A DNA stretch of 64,000 bases from an uncultured Sphingomonadaceae bacterium (GCA_947493955.1 CANLSQ010000003.1:396792-460791); one strand, 5' to 3'; counted from the first letter of the stretch, positions 41,935 through 51,251 are shown. Numbers and translations are program-made. The notes: generated by a model from the letters alone, not told the origin.

Positions 41935-43497
41935 CTAGAAACGAAACGGTATCCGGGCGACGATACTGACATCCGGTGCATCTTCAGTCACACCGAATTG
42001 GAAACCCAGATTCAGTGACTGTTTTTGGCTAAGCCGGTAGGACATACCGAAATTGAGTGCTCCCACCTGAATGTCGTTGCTTTCCTGCAGCGTGTCGCCG
42101 AGCTGGCTCTTGGTAGAGAAAATATAGTTGTGGCGATAGCCTAGCGAAAAGGAAAAACGCGGGTTGAGCGCAAAACCAAAACCAACGCTGGCGTTAATCG
42201 CGTCGCCGGGATCAACCTTGCCGACAAACACATCGCCGACGACCCGGTCGATATTGCGTTCGATATTCCATAAATAGCCGGTGCCGCCGTAGATTACGAC
42301 GGGGTCAGAAGGCAGCAGGAAGCTGATGCTTGGCTGCACGCCCCAAAAGCCCGACCCGGTGGCAAGACCGGTTGCAACACCAAATTCGTCAAACGGAATC
42401 TCGTATGGACTGGTGCCGGTATCGGTTTTGACCCGCAGGCCAGCAACCCAGATGGGATTTTGCGGCTTGGGCCGGTTAAGCTGATAGCGCAGCGAAATTT
42501 CGGCGTCGCCTATTCCGGTTTCCTCTAGGCCGACTTCGCGGGTAATCTGTTCTTCGCGTTGCTGGACGACCTGAATTCTGTCCTTCCGGTAGAGCAGGGG
42601 AACGCGGCCCTCGATTTCGAGCCGGTTGGTCAGGCCATAACGCATGGCAAAGGTTCCGATAACGGTATCGCGGTCCGCATCGCTGGCTTCAATCGCCCCG
42701 ATCTGGATGCCGGGGATAAGTTCGATCCCGCGGAAGACCAGTCGGTTGGTTGATGAACGCGTATATTCGATCGAGGGATCCAGCACGAATTGGCCGCGCG
42801 GTGTGAGCACGCCCTGGCCTTCCGGCACGGCTTCGACTTTTTGCTCGATATTATTGGCGGCCGGTGGCGCTTCGCCAACGGGACCTTCCGGCATAGTCAG
42901 TTCGTCATCCGGAGTCGTCCCGATCTGTACCGCAGCCGTCTCTACCTGGCTTCGCTGAATGCCAGCGCCGCGCATTTGTGACAGGGCAAAAGGCGTTTCC
43001 ACCGGCGCTGCTGCACGTACGAGCTGATTGTGCAACTCGAGTTGCTTGATCTTGTCATTTTGTGACTGGATGAGTGCATTCTGGCTCGCGATCAATTGCT
43101 TCTGCTCCGCCAACTCCGATTGAATGGCCTGCAAGGCAGCGGTGATATTTGTCGTGTCCTGTGCGATTTGTGACTTCTTGGAGGCAGGTCGCGACTCCTG
43201 GGAAGCAGGCTGCGATTTTTGAGGAACTGGTTGGGGCTTTGCCTCGACAACCGCTAGTTTGACGGTTGGTTTCTCCGGCTCACCGGCCTGTTGAACCGCG
43301 GGCGATTGAACCTCACGTAGCCGCGCAATGATGCGGGCGGTTTCCGCTTCCGCTTCGGCGGCGGTTAGTCTCGGCTCCTGGCTTACGTGATTCGGCTCGG
43401 GGGTCTCGGAGGTCGCGGCCATTGCCGATCCTCCGGTAAAAGTGGCAACGGGAAAGGCGATAATAGCTTTAAAGGGGGTGAAGCGATTGCTGGTCAT
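41935..43497 (-). CDS. Outer-membrane beta-barrel with periplasmic coiled coil (FapF-like)
   Basis: This 520-residue protein starts at the ATG at 43497 (GGAGAAA upstream) with a signal peptide. A Pro/Gln/Lys-rich region (about 70-112, with KSQPASQ/ESRPASKKSQ repeats) is followed by a coiled coil at about 116-162 (AALQAIQSELAEQKQLIASQ and on). From about 231 a beta-barrel runs to a terminal Phe (IPFRF), with alternating strands such as LEIEGRVPLLYRKD and VSIVARIPFRF. This order matches FapF, the trimeric amyloid secretion pore of Pseudomonas. It converges on the double-glycine/C39 operon and is preceded by a Crp/Fnr gene 35 bp upstream. Confidence 0.82.
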   Translation of the reverse strand: MTSNRFTPFKAIIAFPVATFTGGSAMAATSETPEPNHVSQEPRLTAAEAEAETARIIARLREVQSPAVQQAGEPEKPTVKLAVVEAKPQPVPQKSQPASQESRPASKKSQIAQDTTNITAALQAIQSELAEQKQLIASQNALIQSQNDKIKQLELHNQLVRAAAPVETPFALSQMRGAGIQRSQVETAAVQIGTTPDDELTMPEGPVGEAPPAANNIEQKVEAVPEGQGVLTPRGQFVLDPSIEYTRSSTNRLVFRGIELIPGIQIGAIEASDADRDTVIGTFAMRYGLTNRLEIEGRVPLLYRKDRIQVVQQREEQITREVGLEETGIGDAEISLRYQLNRPKPQNPIWVAGLRVKTDTGTSPYEIPFDEFGVATGLATGSGFWGVQPSISFLLPSDPVVIYGGTGYLWNIERNIDRVVGDVFVGKVDPGDAINASVGFGFALNPRFSFSLGYRHNYIFSTKSQLGDTLQESNDIQVGALNFGMSYRLSQKQSLNLGFQFGVTEDAPDVSIVARIPFRF

Positions 43498-43532
43498 GAT
43501 GTTTCTCCGGACATGCTTGCGCACGTCAAATT

Positions 43533-44249
43533 TTATGCGGCGGACAACTCGCCGAGGCAAAGGTCAGCTGCGGGATGGATATCGGCTGCCGGTTCTGCGG
43601 TCAGGCTTTCCTGATACTCGCCGGCTAGGCGGCACAGCCCCGCATTATCTGTGATGATGACAGAATCCCGGCCATTGATCCTGATCAGACCGCGGCGCGC
43701 CAAGTCGGTAAAAGTCCGACTGACCGTATGAACCGTTAGGCCCAGAAAGTCGGCTATGTCGCTTCTCGACATCGGAACAAATATGTTGGGATCATCGTTG
43801 GCCTGTTGTTTCAGGCACAGCAGGAAGGCCGCAAGCTTTTCGGTTGCAGTCCGGTGACCCATTATGAACAGGTAACGCTGAGCGGTCGACATTGCGCGAA
43901 ACAATATCGAAACAGCCTCGTCCAGTTGCGGTTTTGGCGTTGAATCTTGCGTGATATCTCCGACCCGGTAACAGCGCACGACAACATCGGTCACTGCTTC
44001 GGCTGCCGTTCCATAGGTTCCGTAATCGGCTCCGAAGACGTCGCCGCTAAAGAAAAAGCCGGTGAGATGCCGGTGTCCATCCATATGGAAGCGGCATGTG
44101 CGAACAGTGCCCTGCACCACCTCATACCAGCGGGTGGCTTTCTGTCCTTCGTCAAAGATTAATTGCCCTGCACGAAACCTTAAAGTGGTCGAGCGCAAGT
44201 TTGAATGAAGCCCCTGCATCATCGCGGGGGCGGATAGTAGCGATTGCAT
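43533..44249 (-). CDS. Crp/Fnr-family transcriptional regulator
   Basis: This 238-residue regulator has an N-terminal cyclic-nucleotide-binding-like fold (FRAGQLIFDEGQKATRWYEV, FFFSGDVFGAD) and a C-terminal winged helix with the recognition helix SRSDIADFLGLTVHTVSRTF, as in FixK/FNR-type proteins. The N-terminal cysteine cluster of FNR is absent, so oxygen sensing through iron-sulphur is unlikely. AGAGGAGA precedes the ATG. It sits upstream of, and probably in one unit with, the FapF-like gene, and likely controls the surface-protein cluster. Confidence 0.9.
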   Translation of the reverse strand: MQSLLSAPAMMQGLHSNLRSTTLRFRAGQLIFDEGQKATRWYEVVQGTVRTCRFHMDGHRHLTGFFFSGDVFGADYGTYGTAAEAVTDVVVRCYRVGDITQDSTPKPQLDEAVSILFRAMSTAQRYLFIMGHRTATEKLAAFLLCLKQQANDDPNIFVPMSRSDIADFLGLTVHTVSRTFTDLARRGLIRINGRDSVIITDNAGLCRLAGEYQESLTAEPAADIHPAADLCLGELSAA

Positions 44250-44786
44250 CCGTGCTGTCTCCTCTGGACCCTCAGCACGACCCTTTTCGTTTGTTCCGCA
44301 CCCATATTCTTTAGAATATTGAGTACGGCCTCAGATGCGACCTTCTGTTGTTTTGTGGCGATTATGTACGGCAAAAGCACCGAATTGGTCTATCCAGCGA
44401 TTCGCGTGTTTTGAATCCCAAGCGAATCTGCGTGCTGGTTTTTACTAGGTAATTTTACCTATGGAATTTCCATAACATGTAAATTACTGTAAATTCAAAG
44501 AGTTGGCATGGACGTTTTTGTCCTATCGCGATTCTATGGTATGAGAGTAAAAGATTAACCATCGCAGGACAGCAATGATCCAGCGATTCAAAATTTGCGA
44601 CGATTTGTTGGGGAGGGAACCACCAACAGTCTAATTGGTCGGTCCTTTGAGACCGTACTATGTTGCGAGCACCGCTCAGCTGCAGCGACCGATATCGCTC
44701 GCGGTATGGCGGCCGAGACAAATGGGGGCATTTGTTAGTCGGCAAGCTTCACGGCTTGTTCGATATTATAGAAGGTATTCCTCGTG
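44250..44786. promoter_or_regulatory. Long regulatory region with several palindromes
   Basis: This 537-bp AT-richer gap lies between the divergent Crp/Fnr and LuxR-HTH genes and holds no credible gene. It has ATATTC-TTTA-GAATAT (44304-44319), TAGGTAA-TT-TTACCTA (44446-44461), the directly adjoining ATGGAA-T-TTCCAT (44461-44473) and a direct repeat TGTAAATT at 10-bp spacing (44478-44485, 44488-44495). The 10-bp phase suggests binding on one DNA face. These are likely operators for the flanking regulators; no consensus FNR box was seen. An untranslated small RNA cannot be ruled out. Confidence 0.55.
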
Positions 44787-45083
44787 ATGTTACAGCAAAA
44801 GAGTTTGACCAACGGTCCAGTGCTCACGCTGAGAGAGCATGAGATATTGGAGTTTATTGCGCAGGGGCTTTCGACCAAGGAAGTGGCGCAACATATCGAT
44901 ATTGCGCCGCGTACAGTGGATCGACATGTGGAGAATGTGCGGCTGAAGTTAAGAGCAAAAAACCGTACGCACATGGTCGCTTGTGCCGTGATGGAAGGTC
45001 TTTTGCAGGTTAAGGTGGACAGGGAAGAGCATTCCTCTCCCAGCGCGTTCCCGCAGATGGATATGTCAGAACATGATGATTAA
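44787..45083 (+). CDS. Small LuxR-type (GerE) DNA-binding protein
   Basis: This 98-residue protein is little more than a GerE helix-turn-helix: LTLREHEILEFIAQGLSTKE, then APRTVDRHVENVRLKLRAKN, followed by a polar tail. No receiver or sensor domain is present. The ATG at 44787 (or GTG at 44784) follows GAAGG. Such solo HTH proteins may act as constitutive regulators or modulate larger LuxR/NarL proteins. It lies divergent from the Crp/Fnr gene across the palindrome-rich region and may join in control of the surface-protein cluster. Confidence 0.83.
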   Translation: MLQQKSLTNGPVLTLREHEILEFIAQGLSTKEVAQHIDIAPRTVDRHVENVRLKLRAKNRTHMVACAVMEGLLQVKVDREEHSSPSAFPQMDMSEHDD

Positions 45084-45183
45084 GGTCTTTTTGAACGATA
45101 TCATCATCTGACTACATGACGCCTTTCAAATTTTTCCAAATTCAGAATTGTTGTTTCCCCCTGCCGTACTGTAGGCAGGTGTC

Positions 45184-48100
45184 ATGCGTTTGGATTTTAA
45201 AGATATATTGCAACCCGAGCTGACGGATATCAACCGTTTGCCGCCGCGGGCGTCCTATACGCCCTTCACTACCGGTGAAGAGGCACTTCAGCAGAATTCG
45301 CCGTCTTCTTTATACCGTTCACTGGACGGAGAATGGGAATTCCTGTTGGCTGACCGGCCCGGTGATGCGCCTGCAGGATGGGAAGGTCCGTCCCATGATA
45401 CCGGCGGCTGGCGCTCCATCGTGGTGCCGGGCAGCTGGACGTGCCAGGATACCAGCGATCTGCCGCAATATACCAATGTGCAGATGCCTTTTTCCTGCAA
45501 AGCCGCTCCTGAAATACCGGACGAAAATCCGACGGGCCTCTATCGTAAGTCCTTTGATTTGCCTGCTGATTGGAAAAACCGGAAAACAATCCTGCATGTC
45601 GGGGGTTTTGAAAGTGTCGCCTTGCTCTGGTGCAATGGTAAATTTGTCGGAATGGGTAAGGATTCCCGGTTGCCGAGCGAGTTTGATCTGTCACCTCATC
45701 TGGTCGAAGGGGCCAATCTTGTCGCGATCATGGTGATCAAATGGTCCGATGCTACATGGATCGAAGATCAGGACCATTGGTATCATGGCGGGCTTCATCG
45801 CTCCGTATATCTCGAATCGCGCGGCACTACCCATATTGCCGATCTGAGCGTGACCGCTGATTTTGATCCTGAAACGGGCTCCGGCAAGCTGCACCATATA
45901 GTGAAAATCGATGGTGCGTCCGCAGGATGGAAAGTGCGCGGCCAGCTATTGGGGCCAGATGACAATCTGATTGCCAAACTGGACGATAGTCCGGTGATCC
46001 AGTTTCCCGATGGCAGTGTGTTCGAGCAATATACCGCCGCCTATAGTTTTGTTGATAACCGGGCGGAACTGAACGCGGAAATAGAGGATGTCCAGCCTTG
46101 GTCATCGGAAACGCCCGTGCTGTACAAGCTGATGACCGAACTGGTCGATGATAAAGGCAATGTAACCGAAGCCAACGTTACATCCGTCGGCTTTCGCAGG
46201 ATCGAGGTCAGGGATCGCCAGCTCCTGATCAACGGCAAACCGATAGTCATCATTGGCGTCAACCGGCATGATCATCATCCTGAGACAGGCAAGACATCGA
46301 CCGTTGAGGAGATGCGGGAAGAACTGCTGTTGATGCGTCGGCATAACATCAATGCCATCCGCACGGCTCATTATCCCAATGATCACCGCTTGCTTGATCT
46401 TTGCGATGAGCTGGGATTCTATGTCATTGATGAAGCCAACGTGGAATGCCACGCCCGCTGGCAGGGGGTATCCAACGACCTGCGATACCAAAAAACGATT
46501 GTCGAACGAGTGATGCGAATGGTCTATCGGGACCGCAACCACGCAAGCGTCATTGGTTGGTCTTTGGGCAATGAATCCGGTCTAGGTCCAGCACATGATG
46601 CGGCCGCTGCCATGGTCCGGCGGATCGATGACACGCGCTTTCTGCACTACGAAGGCGCGATATTCCATCGGTTCCAGACCCTTATGGGGGATCCAACAGA
46701 AAGCTCTCGCAATGCGCCCGATATGCGCGAGCGGATGACCACCGATTTGATTTGCCCAATGTATCCTTCCATCGACTTCATTGTTGGTTGGGCACGCTGG
46801 GCAGAGGAAACCAAACTAGATGACCGGCCGATGATCCTGTGCGAGTTTTCTCATGCCATGGGTAACTCCAACGGCTCCATTGCGGATTATGTCGATGCCT
46901 TTTTTGCCGAACCAGCGCTCGGAGGCGGCTTTGTATGGGAGTGGCGGGATCACGGGTTTGCGATGACCGATGAAGAGGGCCGGTTCTTCTGGGCCTATGG
47001 TGGGCATTTTGGCGATGACCCCAATGATGTGAATTTCTGTTGCGACGGTCTGGTCGGCCCGGATTTGACGCCGCATCCCGGACTGCGCGAATATCAATGG
47101 GCTGCGCGACCGGTCCGCGGAGAATGGATCGGTCCGGGGGAAGTGCGCTTCACCAATCGTCGGGCTTTTACGGGAACGGATGACCTTGAATTGACATGGA
47201 CAATCCAGAAAAACGGGGCGGCAGTGGAAAGTGGCACGCTTCGACCCGATATTCCGGCAGGGCAAAGCGCGGTGTTGGCTATTGATCACGGTGCACCAAC
47301 TGACAACGATGACGAATGGCATTTGCTGACACAGTGGGCTTTGCGAAGAGCGACGCCCTGGGCGAAAGCAGGTCATATGGTCGGATGGGACCAGTTTGAC
47401 CTGACCGCGAAACAGCATTCGCCTGCACCTGCGGAACAGGACTTTCGCTTGGCAGGATCACAACCGGTGACAGGCAATATTTCGGTCGGGCCGGTCAAGC
47501 TGGGTTTTGATGAAGAAGGTCAGATCGCTTCGGTGGATGTGAATGGCCGGCGGATTGTTGATGGCGATATCACCGCCACACTCTGGCGTGCACCGATGGA
47601 CAATGACGGCGGGAAGATCGGCTGGCGTGAGGAACGCCCCAGCAAACGGATGGAATGGGTGAACCATGGTCTGGACAAGCTCAAGATCAAGGCTTCTCCG
47701 GCACAATTTGTCGAACAGGACGGAAGAGCGTTGCTCGATTTCGAACGATCTTTGATGGGCGCTAACGGGGAGCAGGCGGCGCACAGATCACGCTGGACAC
47801 TGGACGCCAATGGTGCACGGGTTGATGAAGAAATTATCGTACCGGAAGCGTGGATTGATCTGCCCAGGGTCGGCATCCGATTTACGGTTCCGGCGGGGTT
47901 GGAAGAACTGGCATGGCTCGGTCTGGGTCCAGACGAGTCCTATCCTGATCGCATAGGCGCCCAAACCGTTGGTCTCTGGACTTCAACGGTAACAGATCAG
48001 TATCATCCCTATGTTCTGCCACAGGAGCATGGCGCGCATGAACAGACCCGGTCGTTCACCCTGAAAGACCAAGCAGAACAGGGTTTTGAAATTGGGCTGC

Positions 48101-48312
48101 CTAATCTCAGTTTTACGGCCCGGCACCACCATGATGCGGATATCAGCAAGGCGACGACGATTGCCGATGTGGTCCGGCGAGACAGTGTAGAAGTGCATAT
48201 CAGTGCGGCCATGCGCGGGGTTGGCACAGGCGCCTGCGGGCCTGATGCCCTGCCAGCTTATCGTGTTGGCCCGGGCAAATATATCTTTCACTGGTTTATC
48301 AGACCGCTTTGA
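45184..48312 (+). CDS. lacZ: Beta-galactosidase, glycoside hydrolase family 2
   Basis: This 1042-residue GH2 enzyme is close in length to E. coli LacZ (1023). It has the N-terminal sugar-binding domain (YRSLDGEWEFLLADRP, WTCQDTSDLPQYTNVQMPF), immunoglobulin-like domains, a TIM barrel with the acid/base Glu464 (SLGNESGLGP) and nucleophile Glu554 (ILCEFSHAMGNSNG), and the C-terminal beta-sandwich with LGPDESYPDR. It should cleave terminal beta-galactosides. No signal peptide is seen, so it acts in the cytoplasm. It is followed 30 bp on by a serine hydrolase gene. No sugar transporter is adjacent. Confidence 0.93.
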   Translation: MRLDFKDILQPELTDINRLPPRASYTPFTTGEEALQQNSPSSLYRSLDGEWEFLLADRPGDAPAGWEGPSHDTGGWRSIVVPGSWTCQDTSDLPQYTNVQMPFSCKAAPEIPDENPTGLYRKSFDLPADWKNRKTILHVGGFESVALLWCNGKFVGMGKDSRLPSEFDLSPHLVEGANLVAIMVIKWSDATWIEDQDHWYHGGLHRSVYLESRGTTHIADLSVTADFDPETGSGKLHHIVKIDGASAGWKVRGQLLGPDDNLIAKLDDSPVIQFPDGSVFEQYTAAYSFVDNRAELNAEIEDVQPWSSETPVLYKLMTELVDDKGNVTEANVTSVGFRRIEVRDRQLLINGKPIVIIGVNRHDHHPETGKTSTVEEMREELLLMRRHNINAIRTAHYPNDHRLLDLCDELGFYVIDEANVECHARWQGVSNDLRYQKTIVERVMRMVYRDRNHASVIGWSLGNESGLGPAHDAAAAMVRRIDDTRFLHYEGAIFHRFQTLMGDPTESSRNAPDMRERMTTDLICPMYPSIDFIVGWARWAEETKLDDRPMILCEFSHAMGNSNGSIADYVDAFFAEPALGGGFVWEWRDHGFAMTDEEGRFFWAYGGHFGDDPNDVNFCCDGLVGPDLTPHPGLREYQWAARPVRGEWIGPGEVRFTNRRAFTGTDDLELTWTIQKNGAAVESGTLRPDIPAGQSAVLAIDHGAPTDNDDEWHLLTQWALRRATPWAKAGHMVGWDQFDLTAKQHSPAPAEQDFRLAGSQPVTGNISVGPVKLGFDEEGQIASVDVNGRRIVDGDITATLWRAPMDNDGGKIGWREERPSKRMEWVNHGLDKLKIKASPAQFVEQDGRALLDFERSLMGANGEQAAHRSRWTLDANGARVDEEIIVPEAWIDLPRVGIRFTVPAGLEELAWLGLGPDESYPDRIGAQTVGLWTSTVTDQYHPYVLPQEHGAHEQTRSFTLKDQAEQGFEIGLPNLSFTARHHHDADISKATTIADVVRRDSVEVHISAAMRGVGTGACGPDALPAYRVGPGKYIFHWFIRPL

Positions 48313-48342
48313 CATTTTTTCGATTTCAGGAGCCTTTTTCAC

Positions 48343-49527
48343 ATGACAGCAAATATTGACGGTACGACCTCAGCGAAATTCGCGAGTATCAAAGATGAAT
48401 TTGCCCGTAATTTTGCTGAGCGCGGAGAGGTCGGTGCATCCGTCTGTATCAGTGTGAATGGCGAAACGGTCGTAGACCTTTGGGGCGGCATTGCTGATCC
48501 GGCGACCGATACACCCTGGGAACGGGATACGATTTCGATCGTTTTTTCCTGTACCAAGGCTGCGACAGCGTTATGTGCGCACATCCTGGTGGACCGCGGT
48601 CTGCTGAAATTGCACGCGCCGGTATCGGAATATTGGCCGGAATTTGCCAAAAACGGTAAAGAGACAACAACCGTGCAGATGATGCTCAATCACGAAAGCG
48701 CGGTCCCGGCCTTTCGCGACCCGGTGAAGCCGGGCGGCTTTCTAGACTGGGACTATATGATCAAACGCCTTGAAGATGAGGAGGCGTTCTGGGAGCCTGG
48801 CACCCGCAACGGCTATCATATGGTCAATTTCGGCTGGACGGTTGGTGAGCTTGTCCGCCGCGTGTCGGGTAAGTCTCTGGGCCAGTTTTTTCAGGATGAA
48901 GTTGCAGAACCGCTTGGAGCAGACTTCTGGATCGGATTGCCTGAAGATGTGTCCCGGCCGATTGCGCCGATCATTGTGGCGACGCCCGATCCGAAGGCTG
49001 AGCTTAGCCCTTTCACGAAAAAGCTCCTGACCGATCCCAATTCCATTCAGGCTCTGTCATTTCTCAATAATGGCGGTTGGAACCAGAATGACCCGGCGGC
49101 GCACAAGGCCGAAATTGGTGGGGCCGGCGGCCTTGCCAACGCGCGCGGTCAGGTGGCGATGTATGAGCCATTAGCGCTGGGCGGATCGCATAAGGGCGTC
49201 ACGCTGGTGTCGCCGGAGCGTCTAACATCGATGGCGCAGGTCTCCACGGCAACACAGGTCGATGCCACCCTGCTTGCGCCGACCCGCTTTGCGTCGGGTT
49301 TCATGAAGTCGATGGATAACCGGGCCTATCCGGGCGGTGATCAGATGTCGGCTGTCCTGGGCAATGCCGCCTTTGGCCATGTTGGTGCCGGTGGTTCGAT
49401 CGGCTTTGCCGATCCGGACTATGGTCTGGCCTTTAGCTATACGATGAACCAGATGGGCATGGGGCTCCTGCTCAATGATCGCGGCCAAAGTTTGATCGAT
49501 GAGACCTACAGGCTTTTGCGTGCTTAA
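48343..49527 (+). CDS. Serine hydrolase, beta-lactamase/EstB family
   Basis: This 394-residue penicillin-binding-protein-like hydrolase has the SxxK motif Ser69-Cys-Thr-Lys72 (VFSCTKAATALC), a YxN-type segment (GYHMVNFGWTVGELV) and the HVGAGGSIGFADP region in place of the KTG triad. Family VIII esterases (EstB) and class-C-like hydrolases share this layout. No signal peptide is visible. AGGAG lies upstream. It is probably co-transcribed with the beta-galactosidase and converges on the Lrp gene 2 bp away. Confidence 0.9.
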   Translation: MTANIDGTTSAKFASIKDEFARNFAERGEVGASVCISVNGETVVDLWGGIADPATDTPWERDTISIVFSCTKAATALCAHILVDRGLLKLHAPVSEYWPEFAKNGKETTTVQMMLNHESAVPAFRDPVKPGGFLDWDYMIKRLEDEEAFWEPGTRNGYHMVNFGWTVGELVRRVSGKSLGQFFQDEVAEPLGADFWIGLPEDVSRPIAPIIVATPDPKAELSPFTKKLLTDPNSIQALSFLNNGGWNQNDPAAHKAEIGGAGGLANARGQVAMYEPLALGGSHKGVTLVSPERLTSMAQVSTATQVDATLLAPTRFASGFMKSMDNRAYPGGDQMSAVLGNAAFGHVGAGGSIGFADPDYGLAFSYTMNQMGMGLLLNDRGQSLIDETYRLLRA

Positions 49528-49529
49528 GC

Positions 49530-49982
49530 CTAGGCGCGTTTGTCAGTCGGGGAACCCAGACAGATATGCGAGGTAATACTGCTGACCTGCGGCAGCGTTC
49601 CCAGCACGTCGGCATGAAAAGCTTTATAAGCGGCCAGGTCCGACACCTCGACACGCAACAGATATTCAACGGATCCGGTAATATTGTGGCACTCTCGGAC
49701 CTCCGAAGCCTTGGCGACCGCTCGCTCGAAAGCCTGCGCATCTTTCTTTAAATGTTCGGACAGCCCGACCATCACAAAAATCGTTATGGCGGCACCACGA
49801 ACGACAGGATCAATAACCGCGCGATAGCCCTTGATCAGACCGGTGCGTTCCAATTCCTGCACCCGCCGCAAACAGGCGGATGCGGATAGGCCCACTTTTT
49901 GAGCCAGGTCAGTATTGCTGATTCGTCCGTCTCGCTCCAGCTGGTGCAATATATTGCGACTAATGGCATCCAAATCCGTCAT
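49530..49982 (-). CDS. Lrp/AsnC-family transcriptional regulator
   Basis: This regulator of about 150 residues has an N-terminal helix-turn-helix (LDAISRNILHQLERDGRISN, VGLSASACLRRVQELERTGL) and a C-terminal RAM domain for amino-acid binding (VRECHNITGSVEYLLRVEVS). An in-frame ATG nine bases upstream (49991) is equally possible; neither has a strong ribosome site. It is divergent from the indoleamine 2,3-dioxygenase gene, so it probably controls that gene in response to tryptophan or a related amino acid. That link is inferred from position. Confidence 0.9.
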   Translation of the reverse strand: MTDLDAISRNILHQLERDGRISNTDLAQKVGLSASACLRRVQELERTGLIKGYRAVIDPVVRGAAITIFVMVGLSEHLKKDAQAFERAVAKASEVRECHNITGSVEYLLRVEVSDLAAYKAFHADVLGTLPQVSSITSHICLGSPTDKRA

Positions 49983-50081
49983 ATGTTGCATATAATGGAA
50001 TTTTGGTGGTCATAAGGCAAGCACATTGCGGCTCTAATAAGATAATATTGTGCATCCCAATGTTGTTACACGGAGTACAGG

Positions 50082-51251
50082 ATGGCCGCCTTCGATCTTG
50101 CCAATTATGATGTGACCGCAGAGCGCGGTTTTCTCTCTTCGTTCAACCCGGACAAGGTCACGCTGCCATCAGAACTGCTCCCGGTGCGGGATGCCGCCAT
50201 GGGCTTGCCGCGCACTCTTGTTTCCGGTGAGCCGCGCCGGCATATCGAAGCGCTGCCTTCCCTTGATCTGACCGGTTTTTGTGCCAACGCTAATCTGGCC
50301 GAGCGACGCGTTGCGATGGTTCACTATTCGTTTCTGGTACAGGCCTACGTCTGGGGCGAACCGGGTGCACCGAAAAAGCTTCCCCAATGCCTGGCTCTGC
50401 CGATCTGGCAATTGGGTGCATCCATAGAGCAACCACCGCTGCTTACCTATTCCAGCTATGTGCTCGACAATTGGGGGCGGATCGATGAGGCAGGCCCGAT
50501 TGATTTGGCCAATACCTACATGATCCAGCCGTTTCTAGGTGGGCAGGATGAAGCATGGTTTGTCCTGATCCATGTTGCGATTGAAGCAAGGGCTGGGGAG
50601 ATGCTGGCGTCCATTCCGGCTCTGGTCGAAGCTTGCCGGAACGAAGATACGGCCGCGCTGGAGAACGGACTATCGACGATGTCCACGGTGTGGGATGATA
50701 TGAATGACATTTTCGGCCGTGTGCCGGAACGCTGCGACCCCTATGTCTATTTCCACCGCGTGCGGCCTTGGATTCATGGCTGGAAGGATAATCCGGCTCT
50801 CGCAGGCGGCTTGATTTACGAAGGCGTTGAGGAGACAGGCGGCAAACCGCAGGTGTTTCGCGGTCAAACCGGATCGCAATCGTCCATTGTCCCGTCCATG
50901 GATGCGTTTCTGGGCATAGATCATGCGGGTGACCCGTTGCGCGAATATCTTGATCAACTCCATATTTACCGGCCACCCGAGCATCGCCAGTTTATCGACG
51001 ATATTCGCGCGAACAGCGTTTTGCGATCTTTCGTTCAGTCAGCCGGTTCACCGATATTGAACCAACTTTATAACGATTGCGTGCAAAATCTGACCCGTTT
51101 CCGGACGCGGCATCTGGAATATGCGGCAAGCTATATCAACAAACAGTCCAAAGGCGGCGCTGGCAATACATCAGATGTCGGAACAGGCGGGACGCCTTTC
51201 ATGAAATATCTGAAAAAGCATCGGGACGAGGCATCTGCCCATATGCTTTAG
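50082..51251 (+). CDS. Indoleamine 2,3-dioxygenase family protein
   Basis: This 389-residue heme dioxygenase of the IDO family opens the indole ring of tryptophan to N-formylkynurenine. The IDO signature is present: FRGQTGSQSSIVPSMDAFLG, then YRPPEHRQFIDDI, whose His301 matches the proximal heme ligand (His346 of human IDO1, in PPAHR). An N-terminal HYSFLVQAYVWGE segment is also IDO-like. GGAG precedes the ATG. Most bacteria use the unrelated-looking TDO, so an IDO is less common. No kynureninase or kynurenine formamidase gene is near. Its end overlaps the convergent NRDE gene by 4 bp. Confidence 0.9.
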   Translation: MAAFDLANYDVTAERGFLSSFNPDKVTLPSELLPVRDAAMGLPRTLVSGEPRRHIEALPSLDLTGFCANANLAERRVAMVHYSFLVQAYVWGEPGAPKKLPQCLALPIWQLGASIEQPPLLTYSSYVLDNWGRIDEAGPIDLANTYMIQPFLGGQDEAWFVLIHVAIEARAGEMLASIPALVEACRNEDTAALENGLSTMSTVWDDMNDIFGRVPERCDPYVYFHRVRPWIHGWKDNPALAGGLIYEGVEETGGKPQVFRGQTGSQSSIVPSMDAFLGIDHAGDPLREYLDQLHIYRPPEHRQFIDDIRANSVLRSFVQSAGSPILNQLYNDCVQNLTRFRTRHLEYAASYINKQSKGGAGNTSDVGTGGTPFMKYLKKHRDEASAHML

